A DNA stretch of 64,000 bases from Cyanobacterium sp. uoEpiScrs1 (GTDB lineage: Bacteria > Cyanobacteriota > Cyanobacteriia > Cyanobacteriales > Microcystaceae), in assembly GCF_947331815.1 (NCBI RefSeq), contig NZ_OX373462.1, forward strand, positions 1,227,376 through 1,291,375. Reading direction: 5' to 3'. Below the pieces are notes generated by a model. It ran no database searches, was not told the origin of the DNA, and worked only from the letters and a program-made list of their open reading frames with translations. Within the stretch, counting starts at the first letter, position 1. Each line of letters starts with the position of its first letter. Shown here piece by piece: positions 10,250 through 20,886 of the stretch. A program made the translations under genes and the position numbers.

Positions 10250-11530
10250 ATGTCCAAGACCCCTGAACCTCATTCTTTCAACAAAACTACAGACCGTTTA
10301 ACTGAGCAAAATAATAAAAATAGCATCTCACCTAAAATAGGGATGAGTGTTTCTTCCAATCTGTCAACTCAACTACCACAAAAAAACTCATCTTCTACCG
10401 CACAACCTCAACCTTTGTATCTACATGAAGTGGAATCCTCTAATCCTTGGTTACTTTTAACCACAGCGGCAATTATGGGACTAGGATTAGGATTTAATAT
10501 TTCTTGGTTGGGATTTTCGGCGGGAATTATAGCTTTATTGTTATCTCTACAGATTATAATACCATCTATCCGAGATTGGACAATTCGCTATTTGACCTCC
10601 CGAGAACGTAACACTTTAATTGGATTTTTGGTATTTATCTTGGCTATTACTGGACTAGCAAAATATGTTGGCTTTTATCAAAAAGTGGGAGAGTGGCTTA
10701 ATCGGTTTAAATATGACGAATTTGGCTCCTGGGCTGAATGGATAGGGGCATTGGGTCAAATTATGATTGCTTTACTTGCAGTTTATGTTGCCTGGGCTCA
10801 GTATGTCATTTCTAAAGATTTAACCATTCAACAAAACCGTATTACTCAACAACAAACTATTGATACCTACTTTCAAGGAATTTCTGATCTAGTTCTTAAC
10901 GAAGAAGGCATGCTTGAAGATTGGCCACAAGAACGTTCCATCGCCGAAGGAAGAACAGGAGCTATTCTCAGTAGTGTTGATGAGGTAGGAAAAGCAAAAA
11001 TCTTACGTTTTCTATCACAGTCAAAATTATTAACTCCCTTAATGCGAGATGGTCGTTTGGGCCGACCTATGCTTGACGGTTTTGGAGGATACGCTGAAGA
11101 TCGAGCTAATGGGGTACGAGTTATTAATTTAGGAGTGATGTTAGCCGGGGCAGATTTATCGGGTCAAGATTTACGCTGGACAGATTTAAGTGAAGCTAAT
11201 ATGGTGCGTGCTGATTTAAGTTGGTGTGATCTCATTAAAGCTAATTTGTCCAGAACTGTTCTTTATGATGCTAATTTAAAAGGCTCAGATCTTAAAGAGA
11301 CTCGTTTGTTTTATGGTTCTGTCGAAACTGCAAGTCCCCGTTCGCGTAGCTTTCCTCCCAATTATGAAACAGGTGCTTATACAGGAGTAGTTCTGGAGAA
11401 CTGTAATCTGATGGCAATTCAAAATCTCACTGAAGAACAACGTTATTATTGCTGTGCTTGGGGAGGAGAGAAAACCCGTGCAACTATTTCGGGTGGATGT
11501 TACGATATTCCCAATAAACTAGCCCGGTAA
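10250..11530 (+). CDS. Membrane protein with pentapeptide repeats
   Basis: A 426-residue protein with a polar Ser/Thr/Gln-rich N terminus (about 1-60), two closely spaced membrane segments (about 65-105), a third near 120-140 and a fourth near 165-190. A soluble region follows, ending in A(D/N)LxX pentapeptide repeats (about residues 300-350: AGADLSGQDLRWTDLSEAN and on). Pentapeptide repeats form a right-handed quadrilateral beta helix. Such cyanobacterial proteins are common and mostly uncharacterised. The Cys-containing tail (CAWGGEKTRATISGGCYD) follows the repeats. The ATG has no clear ribosome site. It lies 126 bp after the desulfurase and could share its transcript. Function unknown. Confidence 0.85.
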   Translation: MSKTPEPHSFNKTTDRLTEQNNKNSISPKIGMSVSSNLSTQLPQKNSSSTAQPQPLYLHEVESSNPWLLLTTAAIMGLGLGFNISWLGFSAGIIALLLSLQIIIPSIRDWTIRYLTSRERNTLIGFLVFILAITGLAKYVGFYQKVGEWLNRFKYDEFGSWAEWIGALGQIMIALLAVYVAWAQYVISKDLTIQQNRITQQQTIDTYFQGISDLVLNEEGMLEDWPQERSIAEGRTGAILSSVDEVGKAKILRFLSQSKLLTPLMRDGRLGRPMLDGFGGYAEDRANGVRVINLGVMLAGADLSGQDLRWTDLSEANMVRADLSWCDLIKANLSRTVLYDANLKGSDLKETRLFYGSVETASPRSRSFPPNYETGAYTGVVLENCNLMAIQNLTEEQRYYCCAWGGEKTRATISGGCYDIPNKLAR

Positions 11531-12044
11531 ACTACCTCGCTTGTTATGGTTTAAGTCAGCGATTCTCGACTAATTAGAGGTTAGGCTTAGAGAAATAAAA
11601 AATAGAAATATTACCTTCCAGCTTTTTTATATCTTCCCTATTGAAAGTAAAGGTACAAAATAATCGTAATTGCGTAAGCATTGATTTACAATGCCTATCG
11701 GCATCTTTATGTTTTTATTTTGGTCGATATAGTAGTGTTCATAAATCCAGTTTATCAACCAAAGAAGTGAGTTATCAAGGTAATCTACATATAGATGATT
11801 TAGATATATCAGATAAATTTTAAAACTAGATTGCTATTTTTTTCAAAAAAACATTCAATTTAATTAATGATAAGTTAAAAGTTTATATTAGGTTTACAAG
11901 TGATTATTTTTTTTGTTAAGTTAAATTTTTAGTATGTTTTTTTATTATTATTTAACCTAAAATAATAGTCTTTATTTTTTGTAGAGATAAGTTTATGTAT
12001 AGACTCATACTTTAATTTAGTTCTGAGTTTTTCTTGTCTAGCTC
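11531..12044. other. Gap between two convergent genes
   Basis: About 510 bp, very T-rich in the right half. A 60-codon frame at 11641-11823 starts at a TTG and has no recognisable motif or ribosome site, so I do not call it a gene. No strong terminator hairpin was found. Confidence 0.45.
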
Positions 12045-13433
12045 CTAATTTCGCTTAAACAAAAAAACATTATCTTGTTCATGAATAGAGGTAAAATTTT
12101 TATTTTCTTTTAATCGTTCAACTAAATCAATAACAGTTTTTTTAGAATTTGGCCAGCTCGGATGATGAACATTTAGCAAAACATATTCAAAATTATTAAT
12201 GTTGATAGACTCCGTGTCTTTAATTCCTAATTTCACTACAGGACGCTGGGTTAGATGAGGGGCAATTTGAGGAGACGTTAAAACTTTTACTTGAGGAGGT
12301 ACTAACTTAACTCCTTGTTTCATCGCCCACAACGTGTCTAATTGTTCTAAATATTTTGAGCCAAAATAGCTATATTTAGCTAATACCAAAAAAATAACTA
12401 AAGACCACATGATGATTAATTTACGACATTGTGGCAATTCTTTTTTTGCTGCTAATGTATAAATATTTGATAATAATAGAAAAGGTAGAATTGGTAATGA
12501 ATACTGATGAACTAAATCCTTTTGAGGTTGATAATCAGTTAATAAATTTAATCCCAACTGGGGAATAGCTGCAACCATTGGAGTTAAATAACGAGGATAT
12601 AAACCCCAAATCACAGGTAAAACTAATAGAATCAAATATTCAAAGTTGGCTGAAGTGAAAATTCTACTAAACACGGCACTAGGATCTAATAAAGAGTTTT
12701 TTATAATTTCTCCAACAGAATTTCCTAAAAATGAATAACGTCCCAATGCGGCAACTTTAGAGCCACTAAACTGAGGAATAATGACTTGAGTTGCAATACA
12801 AAACCAGAATACTCCTAACCCTAATGCCACACTACCACAAAGGCGTTTTCTCTCAAACAAAAATAACCACAGTCCCATAGCTGCAATAGTTAAAGATAGT
12901 ACAGCTTTGCAACTCAAAATTGTAATTATAGCAAACAAAAAATACAAAAATTTGTTATTTTTTGCCCACAATATTCCCCAAAACAAAAGAGGTAAAGCAA
13001 TGACTTCGGAATGAAAATCAAATATGTTGATATTAAAAACTAAAGGATAAAGTAAATAAACCTCTGACATAGTTAAAGCTAACTTTTTTTGTAGTCCTGC
13101 TTGTTGTGCTAATTTATAAACAGGAAAAGTCCCTGACCCTAGAGCGATTGCTTGAATAGCAAATAACCAATGTATATTAGGACAAATTGCATAAAATAAT
13201 GCTAAAGGGTAAAGGATAAAAGCAGCATGATCTCCCACAATATGATCATCGGAAAAGGAAACTATCGGAGTTTTTCCTTGACTAATTAAAAAAACTGCTT
13301 GATCAAACCACCCCAAATCTAAAGCATTCGATTGAAATAAAAAATGACGTAAACTTGCAAATAAGAAGAATATTATTATGCTTACACTGGTAATAATCCA
13401 CAACCAATAAAGATTACTATCTTTCTCTTTCAT
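12045..13433 (-). CDS. DUF2079 polytopic membrane protein
   Basis: A 462-residue protein with about ten hydrophobic segments. The N-terminal ALDLGWFDQAVFLISQGKTP and SFSDDHIVGDHAAFILYPLA are signatures of DUF2079, whose members resemble GT-C glycosyltransferases; the acidic DLGWFD and GDH motifs in the first large loop would be the catalytic-type site. The C-terminal about 90 residues are soluble (KLVPPQVKVLTSPQIAPHLT). The substrate is unknown; a polyprenyl-linked sugar is a guess from the fold. The ATG at 13433 gives MKEKDSN followed at once by membrane segment 1. A PIG-V-like protein, also GT-C type, lies upstream on the same strand 516 bp away. Confidence 0.85.
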   Translation of the reverse strand: MKEKDSNLYWLWIITSVSIIIFFLFASLRHFLFQSNALDLGWFDQAVFLISQGKTPIVSFSDDHIVGDHAAFILYPLALFYAICPNIHWLFAIQAIALGSGTFPVYKLAQQAGLQKKLALTMSEVYLLYPLVFNINIFDFHSEVIALPLLFWGILWAKNNKFLYFLFAIITILSCKAVLSLTIAAMGLWLFLFERKRLCGSVALGLGVFWFCIATQVIIPQFSGSKVAALGRYSFLGNSVGEIIKNSLLDPSAVFSRIFTSANFEYLILLVLPVIWGLYPRYLTPMVAAIPQLGLNLLTDYQPQKDLVHQYSLPILPFLLLSNIYTLAAKKELPQCRKLIIMWSLVIFLVLAKYSYFGSKYLEQLDTLWAMKQGVKLVPPQVKVLTSPQIAPHLTQRPVVKLGIKDTESININNFEYVLLNVHHPSWPNSKKTVIDLVERLKENKNFTSIHEQDNVFLFKRN

Positions 13434-13949
13434 ACACTAACCATAATCAAGATAACATCCTATGACAGCTTAACTATTTTAGTAAAAAAATACAAAAAAG
13501 TTAAATAAAACCAGATGATAGGAAGAATATAGACATTTTTAGTTATAAGGGTTGAGAGAAAACATCGAAATAGTGCTCCTTAGATAAGAGATAAACTTGC
13601 AGTTACCTGTTTGTTCCCTTTTGCTACTGAAGATATTCCGCATCTCACTCAAATTAGTGACAGCTGGATAACTGGCATTATAGACATGTTAGACACAACA
13701 GTTAAATAAAATAATAACTCAGTCATAACACTTCTGATAAGTGGCAAGTATCTTGAATATATCTCTTAGAGAGGTATCATAAATTATATTTAACAACCAT
13801 GACTTTTAAAACACGCAATGAATACCTTACTTAATAACTTACCAATTTTTACTAGGTCAAAACTTTTAAATCTTGAACTAAAATATCTCTTTTAAATAAA
13901 GAAGATTGAATTGATTAAAATATAATGTGGTTGACCATTGTAGACTGCA
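13434..13949. other. Gap between two membrane-protein genes
   Basis: About 516 bp without a gene. The middle part (about 13570-13690) is less AT-rich than its flanks and could be old coding sequence, but stops occur in all frames I tried and I could not match it to a family. Confidence 0.4.
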
Positions 13950-15230
13950 CTATGCAACCCAAAGATGTTGAGCAAAACGAATTGAAAAGCTAACTAATAA
14001 AACAGTATAGAACCCTATCGTGGCATATCCCCAACGAGGATGATTTGAGAGTACAATTCCTAACCCTAGGCTTAGAGAAACAATCCCATAAGCCAAACGA
14101 CTCAAAGAAATGGTACTACCAGATGCTAATAACAATCCTAAAGCCGAAAATCCATAAACAACTACAACAAAACTGAGCCGATTACGTAAGTACCACAGTA
14201 AATAAACTCCACCTAAAACGGATATCGTATTGAGAAAAGGATCACCAATTAGTAACCATAACAAAAACAGTAACCCACAACAACTATAATCAAAACAAGT
14301 TGACCCTAGATAGTCACGATAATACCATAGAACATAAGCAATTACACTTAATAATAATAATAATAAAGGATGCAATAAATCCCATAAATTATCATAATGC
14401 CACTGACTTCTCCCTGTAGTAATTTCAACTAACATAGTCCCCCATCCTTGCCAATCAATGCCACGGCTACGGTTCCATTGAGTATGCTGAACAGTAATGA
14501 ATGCTAAAGGATCATTAAACTGTATCCAACAATAGCCACTGTACAGTAAAACCCCTAATGTACTACCAAAACTCGTTATATAGGCAGTAATAGGGATGCG
14601 TTTATACCATGCTGTAATTAAAAAGGCGGGAATTAAAGCTAGCCCTGTAATGCGGGTTGCAGTTGCCAACATTCCCCATGCTGCAGCCTGTAAATAAGAC
14701 TGACGATCAAAAGCCCACAAAGAAGCGGCACTTAAAAATAGGAATAGTCCTTCCGTATAGACAACTGCGGTAAATAATGAGAGAGGACACCAGGCTAAAA
14801 TAGTCGTTGTCCAGTGTGCCGCCCTGACACCATTTGTTCTTTCTACCCAATGAAAAACAATAAATAAGGTTCCTAAAAAGGCTAAATTGTTAATCAAGGT
14901 TCCCGCTATTTCCGCTGATAATCCTAACCCCATTACAATTCTGATGGTTAAGGGAAAAAAAGGAAAAAAAGCAACGTTAGCTCCCGGTAACGTTCCGATG
15001 CCATCATAATTGGCTGTAGCAATTTTTTGATAGAAATTACTGTCCCAAGCAGAAAAGACCTCCCATCCCCATTCCGCCTGAATTCCACCTGAAGGGGCGT
15101 CGAGTAATGGTGCAATCCCTAACATCCCTACAATAATTAGCCCTCGACTCAATAGCCAAATTGCAATAATGAACCATAAGGATTGCCCAAAAAATTGTTC
15201 TAAATTCTGAGTACCGACTTTCAACTTCAT
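13950..15230 (-). CDS. PIG-V/Gpi18-like membrane mannosyltransferase family protein
   Basis: A 426-residue polytopic protein. The first extracytoplasmic loop holds EVFSAWDSNFYQKIA followed by NVAFFPFFPLTIR, matching the WDxxxY and FFPxxP pattern of the PIG-V/Gpi18 family (GT-C fold mannosyltransferases that use dolichol-phosphate mannose in eukaryotes). TRITGLALIPAFL matches the conserved R-x-x-G-L block. Bacterial members have unknown acceptors, possibly envelope glycolipids or glycoproteins. The ATG at 15230 is preceded by no strong ribosome site. A reasonable reading is that this and the DUF2079 protein decorate the cell envelope, but sequence alone does not show it. Confidence 0.82.
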   Translation of the reverse strand: MKLKVGTQNLEQFFGQSLWFIIAIWLLSRGLIIVGMLGIAPLLDAPSGGIQAEWGWEVFSAWDSNFYQKIATANYDGIGTLPGANVAFFPFFPLTIRIVMGLGLSAEIAGTLINNLAFLGTLFIVFHWVERTNGVRAAHWTTTILAWCPLSLFTAVVYTEGLFLFLSAASLWAFDRQSYLQAAAWGMLATATRITGLALIPAFLITAWYKRIPITAYITSFGSTLGVLLYSGYCWIQFNDPLAFITVQHTQWNRSRGIDWQGWGTMLVEITTGRSQWHYDNLWDLLHPLLLLLLSVIAYVLWYYRDYLGSTCFDYSCCGLLFLLWLLIGDPFLNTISVLGGVYLLWYLRNRLSFVVVVYGFSALGLLLASGSTISLSRLAYGIVSLSLGLGIVLSNHPRWGYATIGFYTVLLVSFSIRFAQHLWVA

Positions 15231-16574
15231 CTTTGTCTTAATTAGAGACTCCTGAGAGAGTTACTAAATCAATGTAACGCTAAATCTCCGCAATCTTTTC
15301 TTAAAATATGCTAATAACATGGACTCATTTGTCCTGAAGGAATTTAACCTCGAGTTGTTGTTCCAAGATTTGTCCATAATGTCTAATTTACTTAGTCATT
15401 GAAGGATTTATCTAGCTGCAATCCTCTCTTTCTAAGACTTCGCATGTTTTTTTAATAACTACTAAGTTTTCTAGTTTATTCATACTCCTTACTATTGCAC
15501 TGTTTTTAAACTGAGCAAAATCTATACAAAAAGATATCTTAGTAACTCATTTATTGTCATAGATGTCGATAATCAACACATTTTCTAAATTAACTAACTT
15601 TAAAAAACAAACTACTAATTTCTATTAATTTTATACTATCAATATACAATCAGGGATTTTAATTTAGTTCAAAAGAAACTTTAAAAATCGTCTAAAAAAG
15701 AGTAAATATCAAGATAAATCTTTTCTTCCAAAAAATAGATTATCCTAAAATCACTCATATTATTCAAACCTAGATAAATTTTAGTCATAATTTTTGTATA
15801 TCTTGTATCGTAGTAGGATGGTGAATAATTGCCACCTTACCAGTCTAGGATGAGATTACAGAAAAATATTAAGATATTGATTGTCGGAATCAAGTTAAAA
15901 TTATGTTAGAACAATATGATGGACGTGAGTTTTTTTATAGTTTATTCAGAAATAGAATGCTGGTAAACCATCCCTAGATTATATTATAGTCACTGTCGAA
16001 ATAACTTTCATCCTTGTTACTATGTGAAAGCATTGGAATGGTTTATAAAGAAATACTCTCGTTTAGTCTTGATCATGTATAGATTAGCTTGTACAATAAA
16101 TAACCAATAATCATATCTATTTTAGTTTTTTTTGTATCCTATTTTGACTGCAAATTGTTAAGTTTTAACTTTGAAAATATGATAATTTTTATAAAAAATC
16201 TAGAATGATAAACCATAGTACTTTTAGTTGGTGAAATATTAATAGATTATTCTTGATTATGATTCATAAACCAAGGTATTTCCCAATCCTTTTCGTTCAC
16301 TAATACTTTCTCCTTTTTATTATAAAATAATCTAGAGTAGACTTGTTCACTTCCGTATTATCTCGTAATTTACTTTACCTTAAAAATATAGCGTCTACAT
16401 ATAGTTTACTCTACCATGCTTTTAGCGAGCTAGACTTTAATTAAAATCAATTAATAATTAAATTTCTGTATAGCAAAATTACACAAAGTTGAGAGCTAAG
16501 ATAAACTTAAATAAGAAGTAAAGATTTACCAGTTTTTATCATGAAGTTAATTTTTAAAACTAAAAACTATATTT
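15231..16574. other. Gene-free stretch before the pst cluster
   Basis: About 1.3 kb, strongly AT-rich, between divergent genes. The only frame of note is a 24-codon one near 15904-15977 (MLEQYDGREFFYSLFRN), too short to support. No second phosphate-binding protein gene (sphX) was seen, although such genes often sit beside pst in relatives. I consider most of it eroded DNA. Confidence 0.45.
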
Positions 16575-16593
16575 CTTAACCTATTGTTTACCA
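16575..16593 (+). promoter_or_regulatory. Candidate Pho box upstream of pstS
   Basis: CTTAACCT (16575-16582) and GTTTACCA (16586-16593) are 8-bp units with 3-bp spacing, the layout of cyanobacterial Pho boxes (consensus PyTTAAPyPy(T/A) in direct repeat). The first unit is perfect and the second is close; a third unit (TTCGTTAA) is poor. The site ends about 66 bp before the pstS ATG. It implies control by a PhoB/SphR-type regulator under phosphate limitation. Confidence 0.55.
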
Positions 16594-16659
16594 AAATTCG
16601 TTAATTTCTGTTTGAATGTTCATTATGTAAATAACTTTAATGTATAAAACATCTAAAAT

Positions 16660-17784
16660 ATGTTAGAAATCCCCAAACTTAGACGAATTCCTTTTTTTTT
16701 CACATTTTCCCTATCAATACTGGCCTTAATAGTAATTTTAGGTGCTTGTGGTGATAAGACTGATGATGATAGCTCTATCGGAGGTAAAGTAACTCTAACC
16801 GGTGCAGGAGCCTCTTTTCCTGCGCCTCTCTATCAAAACTGGTTTGTCCAACTAAATCGAGAGATACCTGAACTTCAAGTTAATTATCAGTCTATAGGTA
16901 GTGGCGCAGGGGTGGAACAATTTGCCATCGGAACAGTAGACTTTGGTGCTAGTGATGTAGCAATGACAGACAAAGAAATCGCCAAAGTTTCTAGAGGAGT
17001 GATATTGCTACCCATGACTGCTGGAAGTATCGTGATGGCTTACAATCTTTCTGGAGTGAAAGGTCTAAAATTATCCCGAGAAGCCTATGTAGGAATCATG
17101 CAAGGCAGTATTACTAACTGGAATGATCCCAAAATTATTGAAGTTAACCCTAATTTAACCTTACCTAGTCAACCAATTACCGTTGTTCACCGTTCTGATG
17201 GTAGTGGAACCACTGAAGTCTTTACTAAACATCTAAGTGCGATTAGTTCAGAGTGGAAAACTATAATTGGCAAAGGAAAAAGCGTGGAATGGCCCACCAT
17301 CAAGGGTAAATTTATTGGTGGCAAAGGAAATGAAGGAGTAACCACCACTATTCAACAAAACGAAGGAACCATCGGCTATATTGAGTATGGCTATGCAAAG
17401 AATAATGGTCTAACTATGGCAGCTTTAGAGAATTCATCAGGGAACTATATAGAGCCCAATGACGAGTCAGCCAAACATACTTTAGAATCAGTTACTCTTC
17501 CTGACAACCTACGAGCCTTCATCACAGATCCTAAAGGAAAGCAATCCTATCCTATTGTGTCCTACACTTGGATATTAGCTTACAAGCAATATGAAGATCC
17601 CAAAAAAGCGATCGCTATGGAAGCCATGGTTGAACATGCGTTAAACTATGGACAAGAGGCTAGTAAGAAACTCGGTTATGTTTCCTTGCCTCCTAGTGTT
17701 AAAGAAAAAGTAGCCGCGGCCGCTGATGTAATTAGTCCAGATTACACTATCGAGCTCAGAAAAGCGGATAGTTTTCTAGATTAA
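16660..17784 (+). CDS. pstS: Phosphate ABC transporter, substrate-binding lipoprotein PstS
   Basis: PstS captures phosphate in the periplasm and delivers it to PstCA. The 374-residue protein has a signal peptide ending in the lipobox LGAC (Cys30), so it should be lipid-anchored. The mature part begins GKVTLTGAGASFPAPLYQNW, the PstS hallmark, with GSGAGVEQF and HRSDGSGTTEVF forming the phosphate-binding loops. It is the first gene of pstS-pstC-pstA-pstB-pstB, all in one direction with a 224-bp gap before pstC. A candidate Pho box lies upstream. Confidence 0.97.
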   Translation: MLEIPKLRRIPFFFTFSLSILALIVILGACGDKTDDDSSIGGKVTLTGAGASFPAPLYQNWFVQLNREIPELQVNYQSIGSGAGVEQFAIGTVDFGASDVAMTDKEIAKVSRGVILLPMTAGSIVMAYNLSGVKGLKLSREAYVGIMQGSITNWNDPKIIEVNPNLTLPSQPITVVHRSDGSGTTEVFTKHLSAISSEWKTIIGKGKSVEWPTIKGKFIGGKGNEGVTTTIQQNEGTIGYIEYGYAKNNGLTMAALENSSGNYIEPNDESAKHTLESVTLPDNLRAFITDPKGKQSYPIVSYTWILAYKQYEDPKKAIAMEAMVEHALNYGQEASKKLGYVSLPPSVKEKVAAAADVISPDYTIELRKADSFLD

Positions 17785-18008
17785 TGTCCTGCATTGACTA
17801 AGTAAAATTACTGATTGATTTTCCCTAGTCCTTTTCACAAAACTAAATAACCTGAGTTCATGGTTCAAGAATCTTCAACGTAGGAATCAGGAGTAGGAGT
17901 TTCCGATTGCCGTAGGGCTTCTGTGGATTTGACCTATGGTAGACTCAGGTACACAAGTCATAGGAGCAAATTGTTGTTTATTACTTTCGACTTGGTTATT
18001 CTTGAATT

Positions 18009-18977
18009 ATGATTGCACCTATCACTTCTAAGTTTAAACAAACTGGAGTTGGCGTTCGCTCTGGTCTAGAAAAAACCTTCGATACTGGTTTTATCTGGCT
18101 AACCTTAGCCTTTGCTGTCAGTATTGGACTAATTTTATTGTCCATTACTGTTGTAATTATTGTGCAAGCTTGGCCAGCCATTCGGGCCTATGGACTTGAT
18201 TTTATTACTAATAGTGCTTGGAATCCCGTCATAGGAAAGGAGAAATTCGGAGCGTTATCAGTTATTTATGGTACTCTGGTAAGTTCTTTTATTTCCCTAT
18301 TCATCGCTGTTCCTTTAGGGATAGGAACAGCACTGTTCTTAAGTGAAAATTTTATACCTCTTAAATTTCGTACTCCTTTGGTGTTAATGGTGGAACTTTT
18401 AGCTGCCATTCCTAGTGTAGTGTACGGGTTATGGGGTATTTTTGTCTTAATTCCTATTATCAACCCCGTTAGTTCCTGGTTATACCACAATCTTGGTTGG
18501 ATTCCCTTTTTTGCGACCCCTTCTGCCGGACCTGGAATGTTACCTGCGGGAATCGTTCTTTCTATTATGATTTTACCTATCATAACGACAATTTCTCGCG
18601 ACTCGTTAGCTTCTTTGCCTCCTGAATTACGTCAAGCTTCTTTAGGTTTGGGAGCAACTCGTTGGGAAACAATTTTCCGCGTGTTGATTCCATCAGCTAT
18701 TTCAGGAATTGTTGGGGGAATTATGTTAGCTCTTGGTCGTGCAATGGGAGAAACAATGGCAGTTACGATGATCATCGGGAATGCCAATAAGATCAGTATT
18801 TCTCTGCTTGACCCAGCAAACACTATTTCCTCCCTTTTAGCCAATCAATTTGCCGAAGCATCAGGAATGCAGGTTTCTGCCCTGATGTATGCTGCCTTGA
18901 TCTTGATGATTTTGACCTTAATTGTTAATGTTGCAGCTGATTGCATTGTTACTCAGGTGCGAGCTAAATATCGGTAA
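18009..18977 (+). CDS. pstC: Phosphate ABC transporter permease PstC
   Basis: PstC and PstA form the membrane channel of the high-affinity phosphate importer. The 322-residue protein has about six membrane segments. The coupling-loop region reads SLASLPPELRQASLGLGATRWETIFRVLIP, an EAA-type motif (near residues 200-230) that contacts PstB. GRAMGETMAVTMIIGN is typical of PstC. The ATG follows a 224-bp spacer after pstS and lacks a strong ribosome site. pstA follows after 58 bp. Confidence 0.96.
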   Translation: MIAPITSKFKQTGVGVRSGLEKTFDTGFIWLTLAFAVSIGLILLSITVVIIVQAWPAIRAYGLDFITNSAWNPVIGKEKFGALSVIYGTLVSSFISLFIAVPLGIGTALFLSENFIPLKFRTPLVLMVELLAAIPSVVYGLWGIFVLIPIINPVSSWLYHNLGWIPFFATPSAGPGMLPAGIVLSIMILPIITTISRDSLASLPPELRQASLGLGATRWETIFRVLIPSAISGIVGGIMLALGRAMGETMAVTMIIGNANKISISLLDPANTISSLLANQFAEASGMQVSALMYAALILMILTLIVNVAADCIVTQVRAKYR

Positions 18978-19035
18978 AAAATAAATGGTAAAAATATAAG
19001 CCTTTTCTTCATTATTGTTTTACTTTGCACAAAAA

Positions 19036-19920
19036 ATGACTGATTCAAGTATCACTGAGATTGGTTTAAGTCTAAGAAAGAAACCAGGTAGCTCTCGTTC
19101 CCTCTTTGACAGTTTCTGGACAGCGTTGGTCTCCTTATGTATGATCATTACTCTTATTCCATTAGTTGCAGTTCTCATCTTCGTGATGGTTCAAGGGTTA
19201 GCGCGGATTAACATAGATTTATTTACTAAGCTTCCCCCACCGCCTGGACTATCGCAAGGGGGTATTGCTAATGCTATTCTTGGGACTTTACTAACTGTAG
19301 GGTTAGCAACTATTATTGCTGTTCCCATTGGAGTACTGACTGCTGTTTATCTATCGGAATTTAGTACAGGGAATAAAATCGCTCGTTGGGTCCGTTTTGC
19401 GACTAATGTTCTCAGTGGAGTGCCTTCGATTATTGCTGGCATTTTCGCTTATGGTTTATTAGTTGCCACAAAAATCGTCGGGTTTTCCGCTGTTGCAGGA
19501 GGATTAGCCTTAGCTGTATTAATGTTACCTACTATTATCCGGACAACGGACGAAGCTTTACAACTTGTTCCTCAAGAGATCCGTTGGGCAGCCTTTGGGC
19601 TGGGGGCCTATAATTACCAAACGGTCTTAAAAGTCGTTCTTCCTGCGGCTGTTCCTGCTATTTTAACTGGAATAACCTTAGCGATCGCCCGTGCAGCAGG
19701 AGAAACTGCCCCTTTAATTTTTACTGCTTTGTTTTCAAACTTTTGGCCTAAGGGAATTTTTGAGCCTATTGCCACCCTATCAGTGTTAGTTTATAACAAT
19801 GCTATTGTCCCTTTTAAACCTCAACAAGAATTGGCCTGGGCAGGATCTTTAATTTTGGTCTTGTTAGTGCTAATTACTAGTATGGCCGCTCGTTGGGCAA
19901 CTCGACAAGAAACCTATTAA
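19036..19920 (+). CDS. pstA: Phosphate ABC transporter permease PstA
   Basis: PstA is the second channel subunit of the phosphate importer. The ORF opens at a TTG at 19015, but the ATG at 19036 (MTDSSITEIG) is more likely, giving 294 residues. About six membrane segments are visible. The EAA-type coupling loop LQLVPQEIRWAAFGLGAYNY and ARAAGETAPLIFTAL are the PstA counterparts of the PstC motifs. A HIP1 octamer (GCGATCGC) lies inside the gene at 19681. pstB begins 33 bp after the stop. Confidence 0.96.
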   Translation: MTDSSITEIGLSLRKKPGSSRSLFDSFWTALVSLCMIITLIPLVAVLIFVMVQGLARINIDLFTKLPPPPGLSQGGIANAILGTLLTVGLATIIAVPIGVLTAVYLSEFSTGNKIARWVRFATNVLSGVPSIIAGIFAYGLLVATKIVGFSAVAGGLALAVLMLPTIIRTTDEALQLVPQEIRWAAFGLGAYNYQTVLKVVLPAAVPAILTGITLAIARAAGETAPLIFTALFSNFWPKGIFEPIATLSVLVYNNAIVPFKPQQELAWAGSLILVLLVLITSMAARWATRQETY

Positions 19921-19953
19921 TAGTGAACAGTTAATTAATCATAGAGAACTTTA

Positions 19954-20763
19954 ATGACAGATCATGACATTTTGGATTCTATTGAAACAGAAACAGTTTT
20001 TAGCTTAGAAAATGTTGATATCTTCTATGGAGATTATCGCGCGGTTCGAGATATTACTTTTACCATTCCCAAGAATAAGGTGACTGCTTTTATCGGTCCT
20101 TCGGGGTGTGGAAAAAGTACCATTCTACGGTGTCTAAATCGACTCAACGATTTAATCGAAATATTCCACCTGACGGGAACAATTACTTACCATGGACAAA
20201 ATCTCTATGACCCTGACATTGATTCCGTAGAAGTAAGAAAAAGGATTGGAATGGTTTTCCAAAAACCCAATCCTTTCCCGAAAACCATTTACGATAACAT
20301 TGTTTACGGAGCTAGGATAAATAATTATGAGGGAGATTTCGATGAATTAGTAGAGACTTCCCTAAAACGGTCCGCCCTTTGGGATGAAGTTAAAGATAAA
20401 TTGCAAGATAATGGCCTTTCTTTATCAGGAGGACAACAGCAACGTCTATGTATTGCGAGAACCATTGCTGCTCAACCGGAAGTAATTTTAATGGACGAAC
20501 CCTGCTCAGCTCTTGATCCTATCTCAACCTTAAAAGTTGAAGAATTAATACACGAACTTAAGAAACGGTACACCATTGTAATAGTTACTCACAATATGCA
20601 GCAAGCAACCCGAGTAGCTGACTTAACCGCTTTTTTTAATACTGAAGTAACAGAAAAAGGAAGTAAAGTCGGTTATCTTGTAGAATACGATATAACTAAA
20701 ACTATTTTCGGTAGTTCTCGTCAACAGGATACCAAAGATTACATTAATGGTCGATTTGGCTAG
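19954..20763 (+). CDS. pstB: Phosphate ABC transporter ATPase PstB, first copy
   Basis: This is the ATP-hydrolysing subunit of the phosphate importer, on the cytoplasmic face. In 269 residues it shows the Walker [10 protein letters not shown] (48-56), the Q-loop [17 protein letters not shown], the signature [16 protein letters not shown], the Walker [14 protein letters not shown] and the H-loop VTHNM, so it is complete. A second PstB follows. Paired pstB genes are common in cyanobacterial pst clusters. No phoU gene follows, so the usual signalling partner is absent from this locus. Confidence 0.96.
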   Translation: MTDHDILDSIETETVFSLENVDIFYGDYRAVRDITFTIPKNKVTAFIGPSGCGKSTILRCLNRLNDLIEIFHLTGTITYHGQNLYDPDIDSVEVRKRIGMVFQKPNPFPKTIYDNIVYGARINNYEGDFDELVETSLKRSALWDEVKDKLQDNGLSLSGGQQQRLCIARTIAAQPEVILMDEPCSALDPISTLKVEELIHELKKRYTIVIVTHNMQQATRVADLTAFFNTEVTEKGSKVGYLVEYDITKTIFGSSRQQDTKDYINGRFG

Positions 20764-20886
20764 AAGAGATGAGGAAAAAAAGGGGAGAGTAGATGATAAC
20801 TGTATAACTAATAAAGTACCTCGAGCAGTAGTTTAAATAATAAGTAATGGACTTTATATAAATTTTAGGAGAGTCTAATAAAAATT

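Noticed and set aside
11641-11823. A 60-codon plus-strand frame
   Set aside because: It starts with TTG, has no ribosome site, and its composition fits random AT-rich DNA.
15231-16574. A lost second phosphate-binding protein (sphX) before pstS
   Set aside because: No stretch resembling GAGASFPAP or other PstS motifs was found on either strand.
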